Assembly (NCBI RefSeq): GCF_007786475.1
Contig: NZ_VNJJ01000004.1
Coordinates: forward strand, 1 to 64,000
Length of the DNA: 64,000 nt
Source of the DNA: Cohnella terricola
GTDB taxonomy: Bacteria > Bacillota > Bacilli > Paenibacillales > Paenibacillaceae
Direction of reading: 5' to 3'
The position numbers and the translations under genes are program-made. The notes under the pieces were generated by a model. It was not told the DNA's origin, did not search any database, and saw only the letters and a list, made by a program, of their open reading frames with translations. Numbering within the stretch: position 1 is the first letter of the stretch; every line of letters begins with the position of its first letter. This document shows positions 1 through 7,559 of the stretch, in pieces.

Positions 1-198
1 TATGGTCAGTTGTATACGGCGTTAATCGTTTATGTCCTGCTAAAATACGTGTTCGATCAAGGAAACGCAACCGTCCATTGGAGCGCACGGTTGACGTTTG
101 CCGATTTTGATCGCTTATTTAGTTTACAGACATTACCCTTGGAATGGGTGATTTATGTAGCTAACCATCTGGTGTTCCCTCTCCCATCATCTGGTTAA
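1..198 (+). CDS. C-terminal end of a probable IS4-type transposase (5' truncated by window edge)
   Basis: The frame is open from the first base and ends with TAA at 196-198, so only the last 65 codons are visible. The residues (YGQLYTALIVYVLLKYVFDQ at the left edge, then RLTFADFDRLF and LPLEWVIYVANHL) resemble the C-terminal tail of IS4-family transposases, where a hydrophobic helix follows the catalytic domain. No catalytic residue is in view and I see no terminal inverted repeat between the stop and the repeat array that starts at about 211. The family call is from recollection of similar tails; it could be another membrane-helix protein. Confidence 0.5.
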   Translation, partial: YGQLYTALIVYVLLKYVFDQGNATVHWSARLTFADFDRLFSLQTLPLEWVIYVANHLVFPLPSSG

Positions 199-210
199 TC
201 AACAGGCTTG

Positions 211-923
211 GGTTTCGCCGGACTGCAGGCGCACGTAGCTCTGTTTCGCACGATTTAGTCAGGTTTCGCCGGACTGCAGACGCACGTAGCTCCATTTCGT
301 ACGATTAGTCATGTTTCGCCGGACTACAGACGCACTCAGCTCCGTTTCGCACGATTGAGTTAGGTTTCGCCGGACTACAGACGCACGCAGCTCCATTTCG
401 CACAATATTAGATAGGTTTCGCCGGACAGCAGACGCACGCAGCTTGGTTTCGCACGATTTAGTTAGGTTCTGCCGGACTGCAGGCGCACGCAGCTCCATT
501 TCGCACAATTTAGATAGGTTTCGCCGGACTGCAGACGCACGCAGCTTGGTTTCGCACGATTTAGCCAGGTTTCGCCGGACTACAGACGCACGCAGCTTGG
601 TTTCGCACAATTTAGATAGGTTTCGCCGAACTGCAGACGCACGTAGCTCCATTTCGCACGATTTAGTTAGTTTTCGCCTGGCTACAGACGCACGTGCCAC
701 CATTTCGCACGATTTAGTCAGGTTTCGCCGGACTGCAGGCGCACGTAGCTCTGTTTCGCACGATTTAGTCAGGTTTCGCCGGACTGCAGACGCACGTAGC
801 TCCATTTCGTACGATTAGTTAGGTTTCGCCGGACTGCAGGCGCACGTAGCTCCATTCCGCACGATTTAGCCAGGTTTCGCCGGACTCGAGCCTACTTTCT
901 ACTTCTGACGAATCAAAAAAAAG
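211..923. repeat. 51-bp tandem array A, 14 copies
   Basis: The core GGTTTCGCCGGACTGCAG recurs at 211, 262, 312, 363, 415, 466, 517, 568, 619, 670, 721, 772, 822 and 873, which is a period of 51 with three one-base slips. Each unit continues with a CGCACGTAGCTCC-like block and a TTTCGCACGATTTAG-like block. Divergence is spread over the whole unit, so there is no repeat/spacer partition as in CRISPR. The open frames through the array on both strands (17-aa periodic peptides) follow from 51 being divisible by three, and none has a convincing start. The last copy decays around 890. The array lies between two converging genes. Confidence 0.93.
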
Positions 924-944
924 CAACCGCCAAATACGGTTGCT
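915..944 (-). terminator. Intrinsic terminator of gluQRS
   Basis: On the minus strand the stem AGCAACCG/CGGTTGCT (922-929 with 937-944) is followed by an uninterrupted run of T (complement of 915-921). It lies just after the gluQRS stop. Confidence 0.9.
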
Positions 945-953
945 TTCATTAGG

Positions 954-1919
954 TTACTTTTCCCATAGCCATTTTCTCAGAGAAGCGTCGACTCGAAGGA
1001 TGCCGCCTTCCGGATAAACCGGTCGAAACAGCGGGATAAGCTCGCTTAATGTTACTGGCTCCGCACGCTCAATCCAGCCTGCAAAGCATGCCAGAAATCC
1101 GAGCAGCCTCTCGGGGGGAATGCCCTCTGCCTGGAGCGATGCAAGCGTCAGCGACTTATCGCGTTTGGACAAGCGCATGCCGGTGTCGTCGACCAATAGT
1201 GGAATATGTGAGAAGACAGGAGCCTCCAAGTTAAGTGCCTCGTAGAGTCCCAATTGTCTCGGCGTGGAGTCAAGGAGATCAGCGCCGCGCAGTACGTCCG
1301 TGATCCCCATGGCGGCATCGTCGACGGTGACCGCCAGTTGGTAGCTGAACATGCCGTCAGCGCGTTTGACGACGAAATCGCCGAGAGTATCTGCGTCGAA
1401 AGCTTGCGGACCTGCCCAGCCATCAAGAAATTCGATGACGCGTTCCGGCATGATAAACCGGATGGCCGGCTCTTTGCGTTTTGCTCTTGCCTCTCGCTCT
1501 TCGGGAGATAACGTTCGGCAGAAGCCGGGATAGGCTGCGCCTTCGGATGCCAAACCGTGTGGAGCGCTCCCGATCGACGCCAAGTCGCTGCGGCTGCAAT
1601 AGCAAGGGTACAGAAAACCCGTTTCGCCCAAACGCTCAAATGCTTCTTCGTAGAGAGGCTCGCGAAGGCTTTGCACGTACGGTTCGTGTGAGCCTCCACG
1701 GCGCGGCCCCTCGTCCCAGTCGAGTCCGAGCCAAATTAAATCCTCGATGATCCGTTCAACATACTCGGGCCGGGATCGGGGTTTGTCGATGTCCTCGATT
1801 CGCAGCGCGAACTCCCCCCCTGCTTGCCGCATTTGCAGCCAAGCCGCCGTCGCGGCGAACACGTTACCGATATGCAGAAGCCCCGAGGGCGTAGGCGCGA
1901 ATCTTCCTCGACGGGTCAT
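954..1919 (-). CDS. gluQ: Glutamyl-Q tRNA(Asp) synthetase
   Basis: This 321-residue paralogue of the glutamyl-tRNA synthetase catalytic core activates glutamate and attaches it to the queuosine base at the wobble position of tRNA-Asp, not to the 3' end. Visible motifs are FAPTPSG and the HIGH-type HIGN (residues 16-19), the zinc-site pattern CYC followed by YPGFC, and the KMSKS-type LSKRDKS. There is no C-terminal anticodon-binding domain, which separates it from GltX. The ATG at 1919 is chosen because ATAGGAG precedes it at good spacing; the longer frame runs back through the tRNA gene. It lies directly downstream of tRNA-Asp, the substrate of the family, behind a terminator, so it needs read-through or its own weak promoter. 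Confidence 0.93.
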   Translation of the reverse strand: MTRRGRFAPTPSGLLHIGNVFAATAAWLQMRQAGGEFALRIEDIDKPRSRPEYVERIIEDLIWLGLDWDEGPRRGGSHEPYVQSLREPLYEEAFERLGETGFLYPCYCSRSDLASIGSAPHGLASEGAAYPGFCRTLSPEEREARAKRKEPAIRFIMPERVIEFLDGWAGPQAFDADTLGDFVVKRADGMFSYQLAVTVDDAAMGITDVLRGADLLDSTPRQLGLYEALNLEAPVFSHIPLLVDDTGMRLSKRDKSLTLASLQAEGIPPERLLGFLACFAGWIERAEPVTLSELIPLFRPVYPEGGILRVDASLRKWLWEK

Positions 1920-1944
1920 GTCTCTCACGCTCCTATGGAGATAC

Positions 1945-1970
1945 AAAAAAGAGCAGAGGATGCTCTGCTC
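1945..1970 (-). terminator. Terminator between tRNA-Asp and gluQRS
   Basis: On the minus strand GAGCAGAG and CTCTGCTC (1951-1958 with 1963-1970) form an 8-bp stem with a four-base loop, followed by TTTTTT (complement of 1945-1950). It ends the tRNA transcript about 30 bases beyond the CCA. Confidence 0.9.
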
Positions 1971-1999
1971 GGTTCTAATCCGTATGAATAAGTAAATCA

Positions 2000-2076
2000 T
2001 GGCGGAGCCGACGGGATTCGAACCCGCGGTCTCCTGCGTGACAGGCAGGCATGTTAGGCCTCTACACCACGGCTCC
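2000..2076 (-). tRNA. tRNA-Asp (anticodon GTC)
   Basis: The minus strand folds into a full cloverleaf. The acceptor stem is GGAGCCG/CGGCTCC with discriminator G and an encoded CCA. The anticodon stem is CCTGC/GCAGG with loop CTGTCAC, and the T-arm contains GGTTCGAATCC. The GTC anticodon begins with the G that is replaced by queuosine in organisms that have Q. It is a single tRNA with its own promoter and terminator. Confidence 0.96.
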
Positions 2077-2087
2077 ACACATTAAAG

Positions 2088-2107
2088 TTTGTGTCGCAAG
2101 ACACAAA
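2088..2107 (-). other. Stem-loop in the tRNA-Asp leader
   Basis: TTTGTGTC and GACACAAA (2088-2095 with 2100-2107) form a perfect 8-bp stem with a four-base loop between the promoter and the tRNA 5' end. It may help position 5' processing; that is speculation. Confidence 0.6.
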
Positions 2108-2111
2108 TAAA

Positions 2112-2140
2112 ATCATATCACGAACGGGGTGATATGGCAA
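2112..2140 (-). promoter_or_regulatory. Sigma-A promoter of tRNA-Asp
   Basis: On the minus strand TTGCCA (2135-2140) and TATGAT (2112-2117) are separated by exactly 17 bases, near consensus for the housekeeping sigma factor, and point into the tRNA. Confidence 0.75.
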
Positions 2141-2181
2141 GCTTAGTTTGTTCTCATAGCACACTTCAGCGTTGCCGCGCC

Positions 2182-2300
2182 AGGCACTTTTTTGGCCCTC
2201 ATCCGCACGTTTCCCCGAGTCTAGTCTAACCAAGGCACTTTTTTGGCCCACATCCGCACGTTGCCCCGAGCCTAGTCTAGCCAAGGTACTTTTTTGGCCT
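2182..2300. repeat. 51-bp tandem array B, about 2.3 copies
   Basis: The core GGCACTTTTTTGGCC begins units at 2182, 2233 and (as GGTAC) 2284, a strict 51-bp period. The body of the unit contains CATCCGCACGTTGCCCCGAG. The sequence does not visibly resemble array A. It lies between the tsaD 3' end and the tRNA promoter. Confidence 0.85.
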
Positions 2301-2333
2301 TCGTTCGAAGTAAAACAATTGGCCGAACGAAGG
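2298..2333. other. Strong stem-loop downstream of tsaD
   Basis: CCTTCGTTCG (2298-2307) and CGAACGAAGG (2324-2333) form a perfect 10-bp stem with a 16-base loop. There is no T-run in either direction, so it is not a standard intrinsic terminator. It may stabilise the 3' end of the tsa operon mRNA. Confidence 0.6.
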
Positions 2334-2353
2334 ACCAACCGCGCACTAAGGCC

Positions 2354-3409
2354 CTAAACCGACCATTCTTCCAGCGACATGATCGCCTCGGCTTTCATAT
2401 CCAGCGAAGAAAATTGCCCGCGGCGCCACTTCAAATCCGCTGCGGCGGCGATCATCGCGGCGTTGTCCGTGCATAGCTTGTTCGGCGGGATCAGCAGCGG
2501 CACCCCGGCTTCTTCGCATAACGAGCTTAGCCGTTCACGCAGCCCCCGATTGGCTGCAACTCCGCCGCATAACAGCATCTGGCGCGCGCCGAATTCTTTT
2601 GCCGCCCGTATCGCTTTGCCGGTCACGACGTCGATCACCGACTGTTGAAATCCCCGCGCCAAAGCAGAGAAGTCGGGAGTCTCGCCCTTCATGCGCGACC
2701 GGTTGATCTCCGCCAAGACGGCCGACTTCAAGCCGCTGAAGCTGAAATCGTAAGAGTCCGGCTCAAGCCAGGAGCGCGGGAGCACGACTTCCTCCGTCGC
2801 CTCTTGAGCCAGCTTATCGACATGCGGACCGCCCGGATACGGAAACTTCAATGCCCGGGCGACTTTGTCGTAAGCTTCTCCGACCGCGTCGTCCCTGGTC
2901 CTGCCGATAATGCGGAATTTCCCTTCCGCTTCGAGCAGCACGATTTCCGTATGCCCTCCGGACACAACAAGGGCGATCGCCGGATACACAATATCGCCGA
3001 TCAGATGGTTCGCATAAATATGCCCCGCGATATGATGGGTGCCGATCAGCGGCACGTCCAGCGCCATCGCCAGGCTTTTGGCCGCAACGACGCCCACGAG
3101 CAGCGCACCGATCAATCCCGGACCTTGCGTGACTGCGATCGCGTCAACTTCGGCCAGATTAACCCCTGCCTCCCGCACTGCTTCCTCAATAATGATCGTC
3201 ATCGTCTCGACGTGTTTGCGTGATGCGATCTCCGGCACGACCCCGCCAAATTTCTTGTGCGTTTCGATCTGGCTGGAGATGACGTTCGATAACACCTCGC
3301 GCCCATTGCGCACGACCGCAACGGACGTTTCGTCGCAACTGGTCTCGATCGCCAGAAGCACATAATCTTTATCCGAAGGGATCGTCGTCTCGCGTAGTTC
3401 TGCCGTCAA
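2354..3409 (-). CDS. tsaD: tRNA N6-threonylcarbamoyltransferase TsaD
   Basis: TsaD (Kae1/Qri7/YgjD family, ASKHA fold) transfers the threonylcarbamoyl group from the AMP intermediate made by TsaC/Sua5 to A37 of tRNAs reading ANN codons, working with TsaB and TsaE. The 351 residues start with IETSCDETS. The iron-binding HxxxH sits in GTHHIAGH (residues 126 and 130), and the nucleotide-binding loops VSGGHTE and LCGGVAANRGL follow. The N-terminus is about 15 residues longer than usual, but its ATG overlaps the rimI stop as ATGA, the normal coupling in this operon. It is the last gene of thiL-tsaE-tsaB-rimI-tsaD. Confidence 0.97.
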   Translation of the reverse strand: MTAELRETTIPSDKDYVLLAIETSCDETSVAVVRNGREVLSNVISSQIETHKKFGGVVPEIASRKHVETMTIIIEEAVREAGVNLAEVDAIAVTQGPGLIGALLVGVVAAKSLAMALDVPLIGTHHIAGHIYANHLIGDIVYPAIALVVSGGHTEIVLLEAEGKFRIIGRTRDDAVGEAYDKVARALKFPYPGGPHVDKLAQEATEEVVLPRSWLEPDSYDFSFSGLKSAVLAEINRSRMKGETPDFSALARGFQQSVIDVVTGKAIRAAKEFGARQMLLCGGVAANRGLRERLSSLCEEAGVPLLIPPNKLCTDNAAMIAAAADLKWRRGQFSSLDMKAEAIMSLEEWSV

Positions 3410-3900
3410 GTTTCTCCCTCCTCTGCCGCGCTTGCCGTTTCCGTTTCTTCCGTATACTCAGGGCCAAGCTCAGCCCACATAATCAACGCATCCTCCAGGT
3501 TGTCCGAGTAATAGTTCGGACGAACGCCGGAAGGGGCGAACCCCATTTTGCGATATAACGACTGCGCCCTTTCATTGGTAACGCGAACCTCAAGCGTCAT
3601 TCTCCGCGCGCCAAGAAACCGGGCGGTCTTCATCATCTCCCGCAGGAGCGATCTTCCGTATCCTCGTCCCTGATAGGGCTCCCGAATCGCAATATTCGTG
3701 ACATGCGCTTCGTCGATAATCAGCCACATCCCGCCGTACCCGATCACGGCCTCTTCATGTTCCATGACCATATACTTCGCAAAAAGATTGTGAGTCAGCT
3801 CGTTGCGGAACGCCTCCTCGGACCAAGGAGCAGTAAAAACTTCGCGTTCGATATCCACGATCGTCGGGACATCGTTGAGATTCATTAATCGATAGATCAT
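3406..3900 (-). CDS. rimI: Ribosomal-protein-alanine N-acetyltransferase RimI
   Basis: This 164-residue GNAT protein is expected to acetylate the N-terminal amino group of ribosomal protein S18 or related proteins from acetyl-CoA. The acetyl-CoA loop QGRGYG follows VTNIAIREPY, and the C-terminal part has NERAQSLYRKMGF and PNYYSDNLEDALIM, typical of RimI. The ATG at 3900 has GGGGGAG upstream and sits four bases after the tsaB stop; the longer upstream frame only overlaps tsaB. The 3' end overlaps the tsaD start. Confidence 0.93.
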   Translation of the reverse strand: MIYRLMNLNDVPTIVDIEREVFTAPWSEEAFRNELTHNLFAKYMVMEHEEAVIGYGGMWLIIDEAHVTNIAIREPYQGRGYGRSLLREMMKTARFLGARRMTLEVRVTNERAQSLYRKMGFAPSGVRPNYYSDNLEDALIMWAELGPEYTEETETASAAEEGET

Positions 3901-3904
3901 CCCG

Positions 3905-4702
3905 TCACTCCCCCCGCGAAGCCGCGAGCAGCTTCGCTTCCGCTTCCGCGAGCTGCGTATAGTTGGGGACGAAGGAATGCACGTCGTCCTTCTCTCCTTG
4001 CCGGAACCGCAATTCGGCAAGAAGTCCGATCGCGCCCGCATTTAAGTTGCATGCGTACGTCCGCAATCGCGTTCCCGATTGCTCCGCCTGCTCGATCGCG
4101 GCGCAATGAAGTTCGATATCTCCGACGAACCAGATCGCCGCGACCTGGGATTCTTGAGTGCCCTCGTCTTCAATTCGCGCCGCCCAATCCGCGATCAGGC
4201 GAATGCCGTCACCGTCGACCGTCCGCCAACCTCCCGAATGATTCGCGGCATGGCGGGAAGTATAGACTTGTCCTCGTCTGGCGTCCATAACGGGAATAAT
4301 CCAAACATCCAGATCGTCCGCCAAATCTTCGTTCTCCGGCCTCAACTCATGCCACGCGCCCAAAGCCAATGCTTCCAAGCTGGATACGCCGATCAGCGGC
4401 TTGTTCCACGCCCATGCGAGCGTCTTGGCGGCAGTCACGGCTATTCGGACTCCTGTATAGGAACCCGGTCCTTGCCCGACCGCGATCGCGTCAAGATCTT
4501 GCGCTTGCAGTCCGTTTCGTTCTATAAGTTCTTTAATCTCCGAAATAATCCTTGCCGAATGATTGCGTTCCGCGAAGGAAACGACGGAGTCGACGCGTTC
4601 CCCGTTTCTGACGATCGCAGCGGAGAACGCTGCCGTTGACGTATCGAAGGCCAGCACCGTAACGGTTCCGCTGTCGTCGATCAATTCCTCGTCGATTCTC
4701 AT
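3905..4702 (-). CDS. tsaB: tRNA threonylcarbamoyladenosine biosynthesis protein TsaB
   Basis: TsaB is the inactive TsaD paralogue that bridges TsaD and TsaE in the t6A complex. Visible features are LAFDTSTAAFSAAI, ERNHSARI, and VGQGPGSYTGVRI followed by KTLAWA, the core signature of the family. The protein is 265 residues, slightly longer than average. The ATG at 4702 is preceded by GGGGGAGG and overlaps the tsaE stop as ATGA. The upstream part of the frame is tsaE read in another phase. Confidence 0.95.
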   Translation of the reverse strand: MRIDEELIDDSGTVTVLAFDTSTAAFSAAIVRNGERVDSVVSFAERNHSARIISEIKELIERNGLQAQDLDAIAVGQGPGSYTGVRIAVTAAKTLAWAWNKPLIGVSSLEALALGAWHELRPENEDLADDLDVWIIPVMDARRGQVYTSRHAANHSGGWRTVDGDGIRLIADWAARIEDEGTQESQVAAIWFVGDIELHCAAIEQAEQSGTRLRTYACNLNAGAIGLLAELRFRQGEKDDVHSFVPNYTQLAEAEAKLLAASRGE

Positions 4703-5223
4703 GCTGTGCCCTCCCCCTTCAGAATCGGCCGGAGCTTTAATTGCGCGCACCAGTTTTCATAGATTTCCCCGACGGGACGGCATACGACCATCCTGGATTC
4801 GGCGCCCGTCGTCTCGATGCGAATGTGCATCCTCTCCGGGGGAAGGATCGGCTCGATCAAAGAAGCCCATTCCACCAAGGTCGCGCCTTCTCCCAGAAAA
4901 TATTCGTCCAGCCCGAGCTCATCGGCTTCTTCGAGCGATAGCCGGTAAACGTCCATATGGTAAAAAGGGAGATCCGCTCCCTCATACTCTTTAATAATCG
5001 TGTACGTTGGACTATTCACGATATCCTTTACGCCGAGCGCATCCGCGAAAGCTTGCGCGAACCGCGTCTTGCCGGCGCCCAAATCCCCGTCGACCGCCAG
5101 CACCGTACCGGGGAACGCAAGCTCGGCGATCGCTCTCGCGAACGCAACCGTATCTTGCTCGGATTTGACCTCCAACGCGTACTCGGCCGGCGTGCCGCCG
5201 TTATGATTCGACTGAATTAACAT
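4699..5223 (-). CDS. tsaE: tRNA threonylcarbamoyladenosine biosynthesis ATPase TsaE
   Basis: TsaE is the P-loop ATPase that drives turnover of the t6A complex. The Walker A motif GDLGAGKT lies at residues 46-53, followed by SPTYTI, FYHMDVYRL and LVEWASLI, all characteristic. Length is 174 residues; the N- and C-terminal extensions of about 15 residues are unusual but modest. The start codon immediately follows the thiL stop and the stop overlaps the tsaB start. Confidence 0.95.
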   Translation of the reverse strand: MLIQSNHNGGTPAEYALEVKSEQDTVAFARAIAELAFPGTVLAVDGDLGAGKTRFAQAFADALGVKDIVNSPTYTIIKEYEGADLPFYHMDVYRLSLEEADELGLDEYFLGEGATLVEWASLIEPILPPERMHIRIETTGAESRMVVCRPVGEIYENWCAQLKLRPILKGEGTA

Positions 5224-6270
5224 TCACATGGTCCCTTCGGCAAAATGATTATATCCCCGCTTGGCGATCGGCTTGGGCAGCCCGCCCTTTGCGTTCTCCA
5301 TCTCGACGCCCGGAGCCCCTTCTTCGACTTCCCCGATGAAGAACAATGGCAAACCTTCCTGCCGGAATCGTTCCTTCAGCTCGGATTCGTACCGCTTATC
5401 GACGGTGCCAAGAAGAACGTAATCCTCCCCGCCGAACAAGACGAGGTCGATCGGGCTAAGTCCGTGATCTCGCGCGTAGGCGGACAATTCCCCGGAGAGG
5501 GGGAGCCAATCTTCCTTTAGAAGAAGCTTAACCGACGAAGCCTCGGCAATCTCCCAAGCTTCGCTAGCCAAGCCGTCGCTGACGTCATTCAGCGACGACG
5601 CCCACCCATTCTCCAATAGAAGACGCCCCGCCTTGACCGACGGCGTGGGACGCCGATGCGCTTGCGCCAGCCGAGGCGGAACCTTGTCCAATTGCCCCCT
5701 GCCTCTCATTAACCCATGAAGTCCTGCCGCCGATAGTCCCGTCGGACCGGTCAAGAACACCAATTGGCCGGGCTTCGCGCCGCTTCGACGGATCGCCCGG
5801 CCCGCCTCGACCGTTCCGATCACCGTGACGGATACGACCAGATCCCGCGGGGCGGAGGTCGTATCTCCCCCGATTACAGCGACATGATAACGCTCCGCGC
5901 ACTCGTAAAGCCCGTCATAGAGCCGTTTCATTCGTTCCGCATCCCAGGATGGAGGTACGCTAACCGAGACGAGCGCGAATCTTGGCACGCCTCCCATCGC
6001 CGCGATATCGCTGACATTGGATGCGAGCGCTTTATATCCGATATCGGACTCTCCCATCGTCTCGTTTAGGAAGTGAACCTGCTCGACCATCGTGTCCACG
6101 GAGACCAGCCATTCTTGTCCCGGACGTTCGGACAAGACGGCCGCATCGTCCCCGATCCCGAGCGCGACTCCGGTCCGAGCGAGGAACTCGGCGTTGTGAC
6201 GGCCCTCCGTCCAGGCGCGAATGCGTCCGAATTCGTCCAATGGCGGCACGGCGTCTCCCCATTTCTTCAT
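5224..6270 (-). CDS. thiL: Thiamine-monophosphate kinase
   Basis: ThiL phosphorylates thiamine monophosphate to thiamine diphosphate with ATP. The 348-residue protein shows LDEFGRIRAWT, the Mg/ATP-binding GIGDDAAVL, VSVDTMVEQVHF, GGDTTSAP and the C-terminal LFGGEDYVLLG, the standard order of the PurM-like family. The ATG at 6270 with AGGA upstream is preferred over a TTG 39 bases earlier. It is the first gene of the tsa operon, as in other Bacillales. Confidence 0.95.
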   Translation of the reverse strand: MKKWGDAVPPLDEFGRIRAWTEGRHNAEFLARTGVALGIGDDAAVLSERPGQEWLVSVDTMVEQVHFLNETMGESDIGYKALASNVSDIAAMGGVPRFALVSVSVPPSWDAERMKRLYDGLYECAERYHVAVIGGDTTSAPRDLVVSVTVIGTVEAGRAIRRSGAKPGQLVFLTGPTGLSAAGLHGLMRGRGQLDKVPPRLAQAHRRPTPSVKAGRLLLENGWASSLNDVSDGLASEAWEIAEASSVKLLLKEDWLPLSGELSAYARDHGLSPIDLVLFGGEDYVLLGTVDKRYESELKERFRQEGLPLFFIGEVEEGAPGVEMENAKGGLPKPIAKRGYNHFAEGTM

Positions 6271-6539
6271 TATTGTCCTAATTATATCGGGGTGTGCCCG
6301 AACATGCAAAGACCCGTCCGGCGACGCCGGAACGGGCTCGACCGCTCCTGTTCAGAGTACGAATGTATATTCGCTTTTTGATCCGGGCAATCCTTCTTGT
6401 CGCATTTATGAGAATAATATTATTTAAGATTCGCATCCCTTGGCATGCCTGCGAAAAACCGCGCCCCGCGCGGCCGGTGGAAGATTTTATAGCATGTTTT
6501 CGCCCGAAGTTGCTGATAGACTTTGAGATATTCCAAGCC

Positions 6540-6645
6540 AAAGTCCATTGGACGCGGAGAAACCATGTCTTTGGGGTGAAGCCGCAGCGCATGCGGCGGC
6601 GGGGCTCCTTGGCCCTAACCCGTCAGCTAACTCCGCAGGCAATTA
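6540..6645 (+). ncRNA. c-di-AMP riboswitch (ydaO/yuaA type)
   Basis: The RNA contains GAGAAACC, then TTTGGGGTGAAGCC, a GCCGCAGCG/GCGGC hairpin, CCCTAACCCGTCAGCTAA and CTCCGCAGGC. These are the most conserved blocks of the ydaO-yuaA class, in the right order. It ends a few bases before the AGGGAGG of the CAP-domain gene, so it could act on translation or premature termination. This class senses c-di-AMP and commonly precedes cell-wall hydrolase and secreted wall-protein genes, where ligand turns expression off. The 5' boundary is approximate. The rest of the 390-base gap upstream shows nothing else firm. Confidence 0.85.
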
Positions 6646-6663
6646 AAGGGAGGAATTTTGTTC

Positions 6664-7485
6664 ATGAAGAAGTTTAATCCTAAAGGTCTGAAAAAGACGA
6701 TTATGTTAGGAACGTTGGCATTGGCGATCTCCGTTCCCGTTGGAGTAGGAGCAGCTTCCGCAGCAACTCCGGCAGGAAACACGGTTACGAAAGATCAATT
6801 GACGCAAATCGCCAGCCGCTTCGGAATAGATCTCAATGGCATCCTTCAACAAATCGCGCAAGATCAGTATCCGGGCGTAACGAATCCTTCGACAGGAACC
6901 GGCAACGGCGGATGGGGACAAATCGTCGTGACCGTGCCGAGCAAACCGGCTCAACCGTCTACACCGACGCCGGCGCCTTCCAAACCGGCTCAACCGTCCA
7001 CACCAACGACGACGCCTTCCAAACCGGCTCAGCCATCCAAACCGACGACGCCTTCCCAACCGACGACGCCGTCTAAACCGAGCACCGGAAACAACGCAAG
7101 CGCAGGCACTTCCCAATCCGAATTTGCCGCTCAAGTCGTTACGCTCGTGAACCAAGAACGCGCAAAAGCCGGTCTTGGCGCTCTGAACACTTCCAATGCT
7201 ACCTTAACGAAAATGGCTTTGGATAAAGCGAAGGATATGTACAACAAAGGCTACTTCGACCACAACTCGCCGACTTACGGCTCGCCGTTCGATATGATGA
7301 AGCAATACGGCATCAACTACAGCTATGCCGGTGAGAACATCGCCAAAGGCCAGCGTACGCCGCAAGAGGTCATGACTGCTTGGATGAACAGCCCGGGCCA
7401 CCGTGCCAACATCCTCAACCCGAATTACAAGACGATCGGCGTCGCTTATTATAACGGCGTCTGGGTTCAAGAATTCATTGCCTAA
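6664..7485 (+). CDS. Secreted CAP-domain (SCP/YkwD-like) protein
   Basis: The 273-residue preprotein has a signal peptide (KK-rich start, hydrophobic LGTLALAISVPVGVGAA, cleavage near ASAATP) and a region with GITNP-like and TGTG spacers. A proline/threonine-rich linker with SKPAQPSTPTP repeats follows at roughly residues 100-145. The CAP domain occupies about 155-273, with LVNQERAKAGLGAL, FDHNSPTYG, AGENIAKG and SPGHRANILNPNY. The bacterial family is linked to wall and spore-surface functions, but the biochemical role is unsettled. The ATG at 6664 sits behind AGGGAGG. Transcription is controlled by the c-di-AMP riboswitch just upstream. Confidence 0.92.
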   Translation: MKKFNPKGLKKTIMLGTLALAISVPVGVGAASAATPAGNTVTKDQLTQIASRFGIDLNGILQQIAQDQYPGVTNPSTGTGNGGWGQIVVTVPSKPAQPSTPTPAPSKPAQPSTPTTTPSKPAQPSKPTTPSQPTTPSKPSTGNNASAGTSQSEFAAQVVTLVNQERAKAGLGALNTSNATLTKMALDKAKDMYNKGYFDHNSPTYGSPFDMMKQYGINYSYAGENIAKGQRTPQEVMTAWMNSPGHRANILNPNYKTIGVAYYNGVWVQEFIA

Positions 7486-7501
7486 TATCGGATAGATTAC
7501 A

Positions 7502-7545
7502 AAAAGGCTTCACGAAGAAGGGGATCCCTTCTCGTGAAGCCTTTA
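7502..7545. terminator. Bidirectional terminator
   Basis: AGGCTTCACGA and TCGTGAAGCCT form a long stem with a GAAGGGGATCCCTTC inner part, with A-rich and T-rich flanks on the two sides. It serves both the CAP-domain gene and the converging flavoprotein gene. Confidence 0.85.
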
Positions 7546-7559
7546 TTTATGATTGGGTA

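Noticed and set aside
305-818. Open frames of 166 and 124 codons on both strands in array A
   Set aside because: They are 17-residue periodic, a direct result of a 51-bp tandem repeat, and have no ribosome site.
211-923. CRISPR array
   Set aside because: The whole unit is repeated and diverges evenly; there are no unique spacers, and no cas genes are present. The same holds for the other four arrays.
1920-2078. N-terminal extension of gluQRS
   Set aside because: The extended frame translates the tRNA-Asp gene and the terminator; the ATG at 1919 has the ribosome site.
2054-2338. 94-codon minus frame over array B and the tRNA region
   Set aside because: It runs through the repeat and the tRNA promoter and has 17-residue periodicity.
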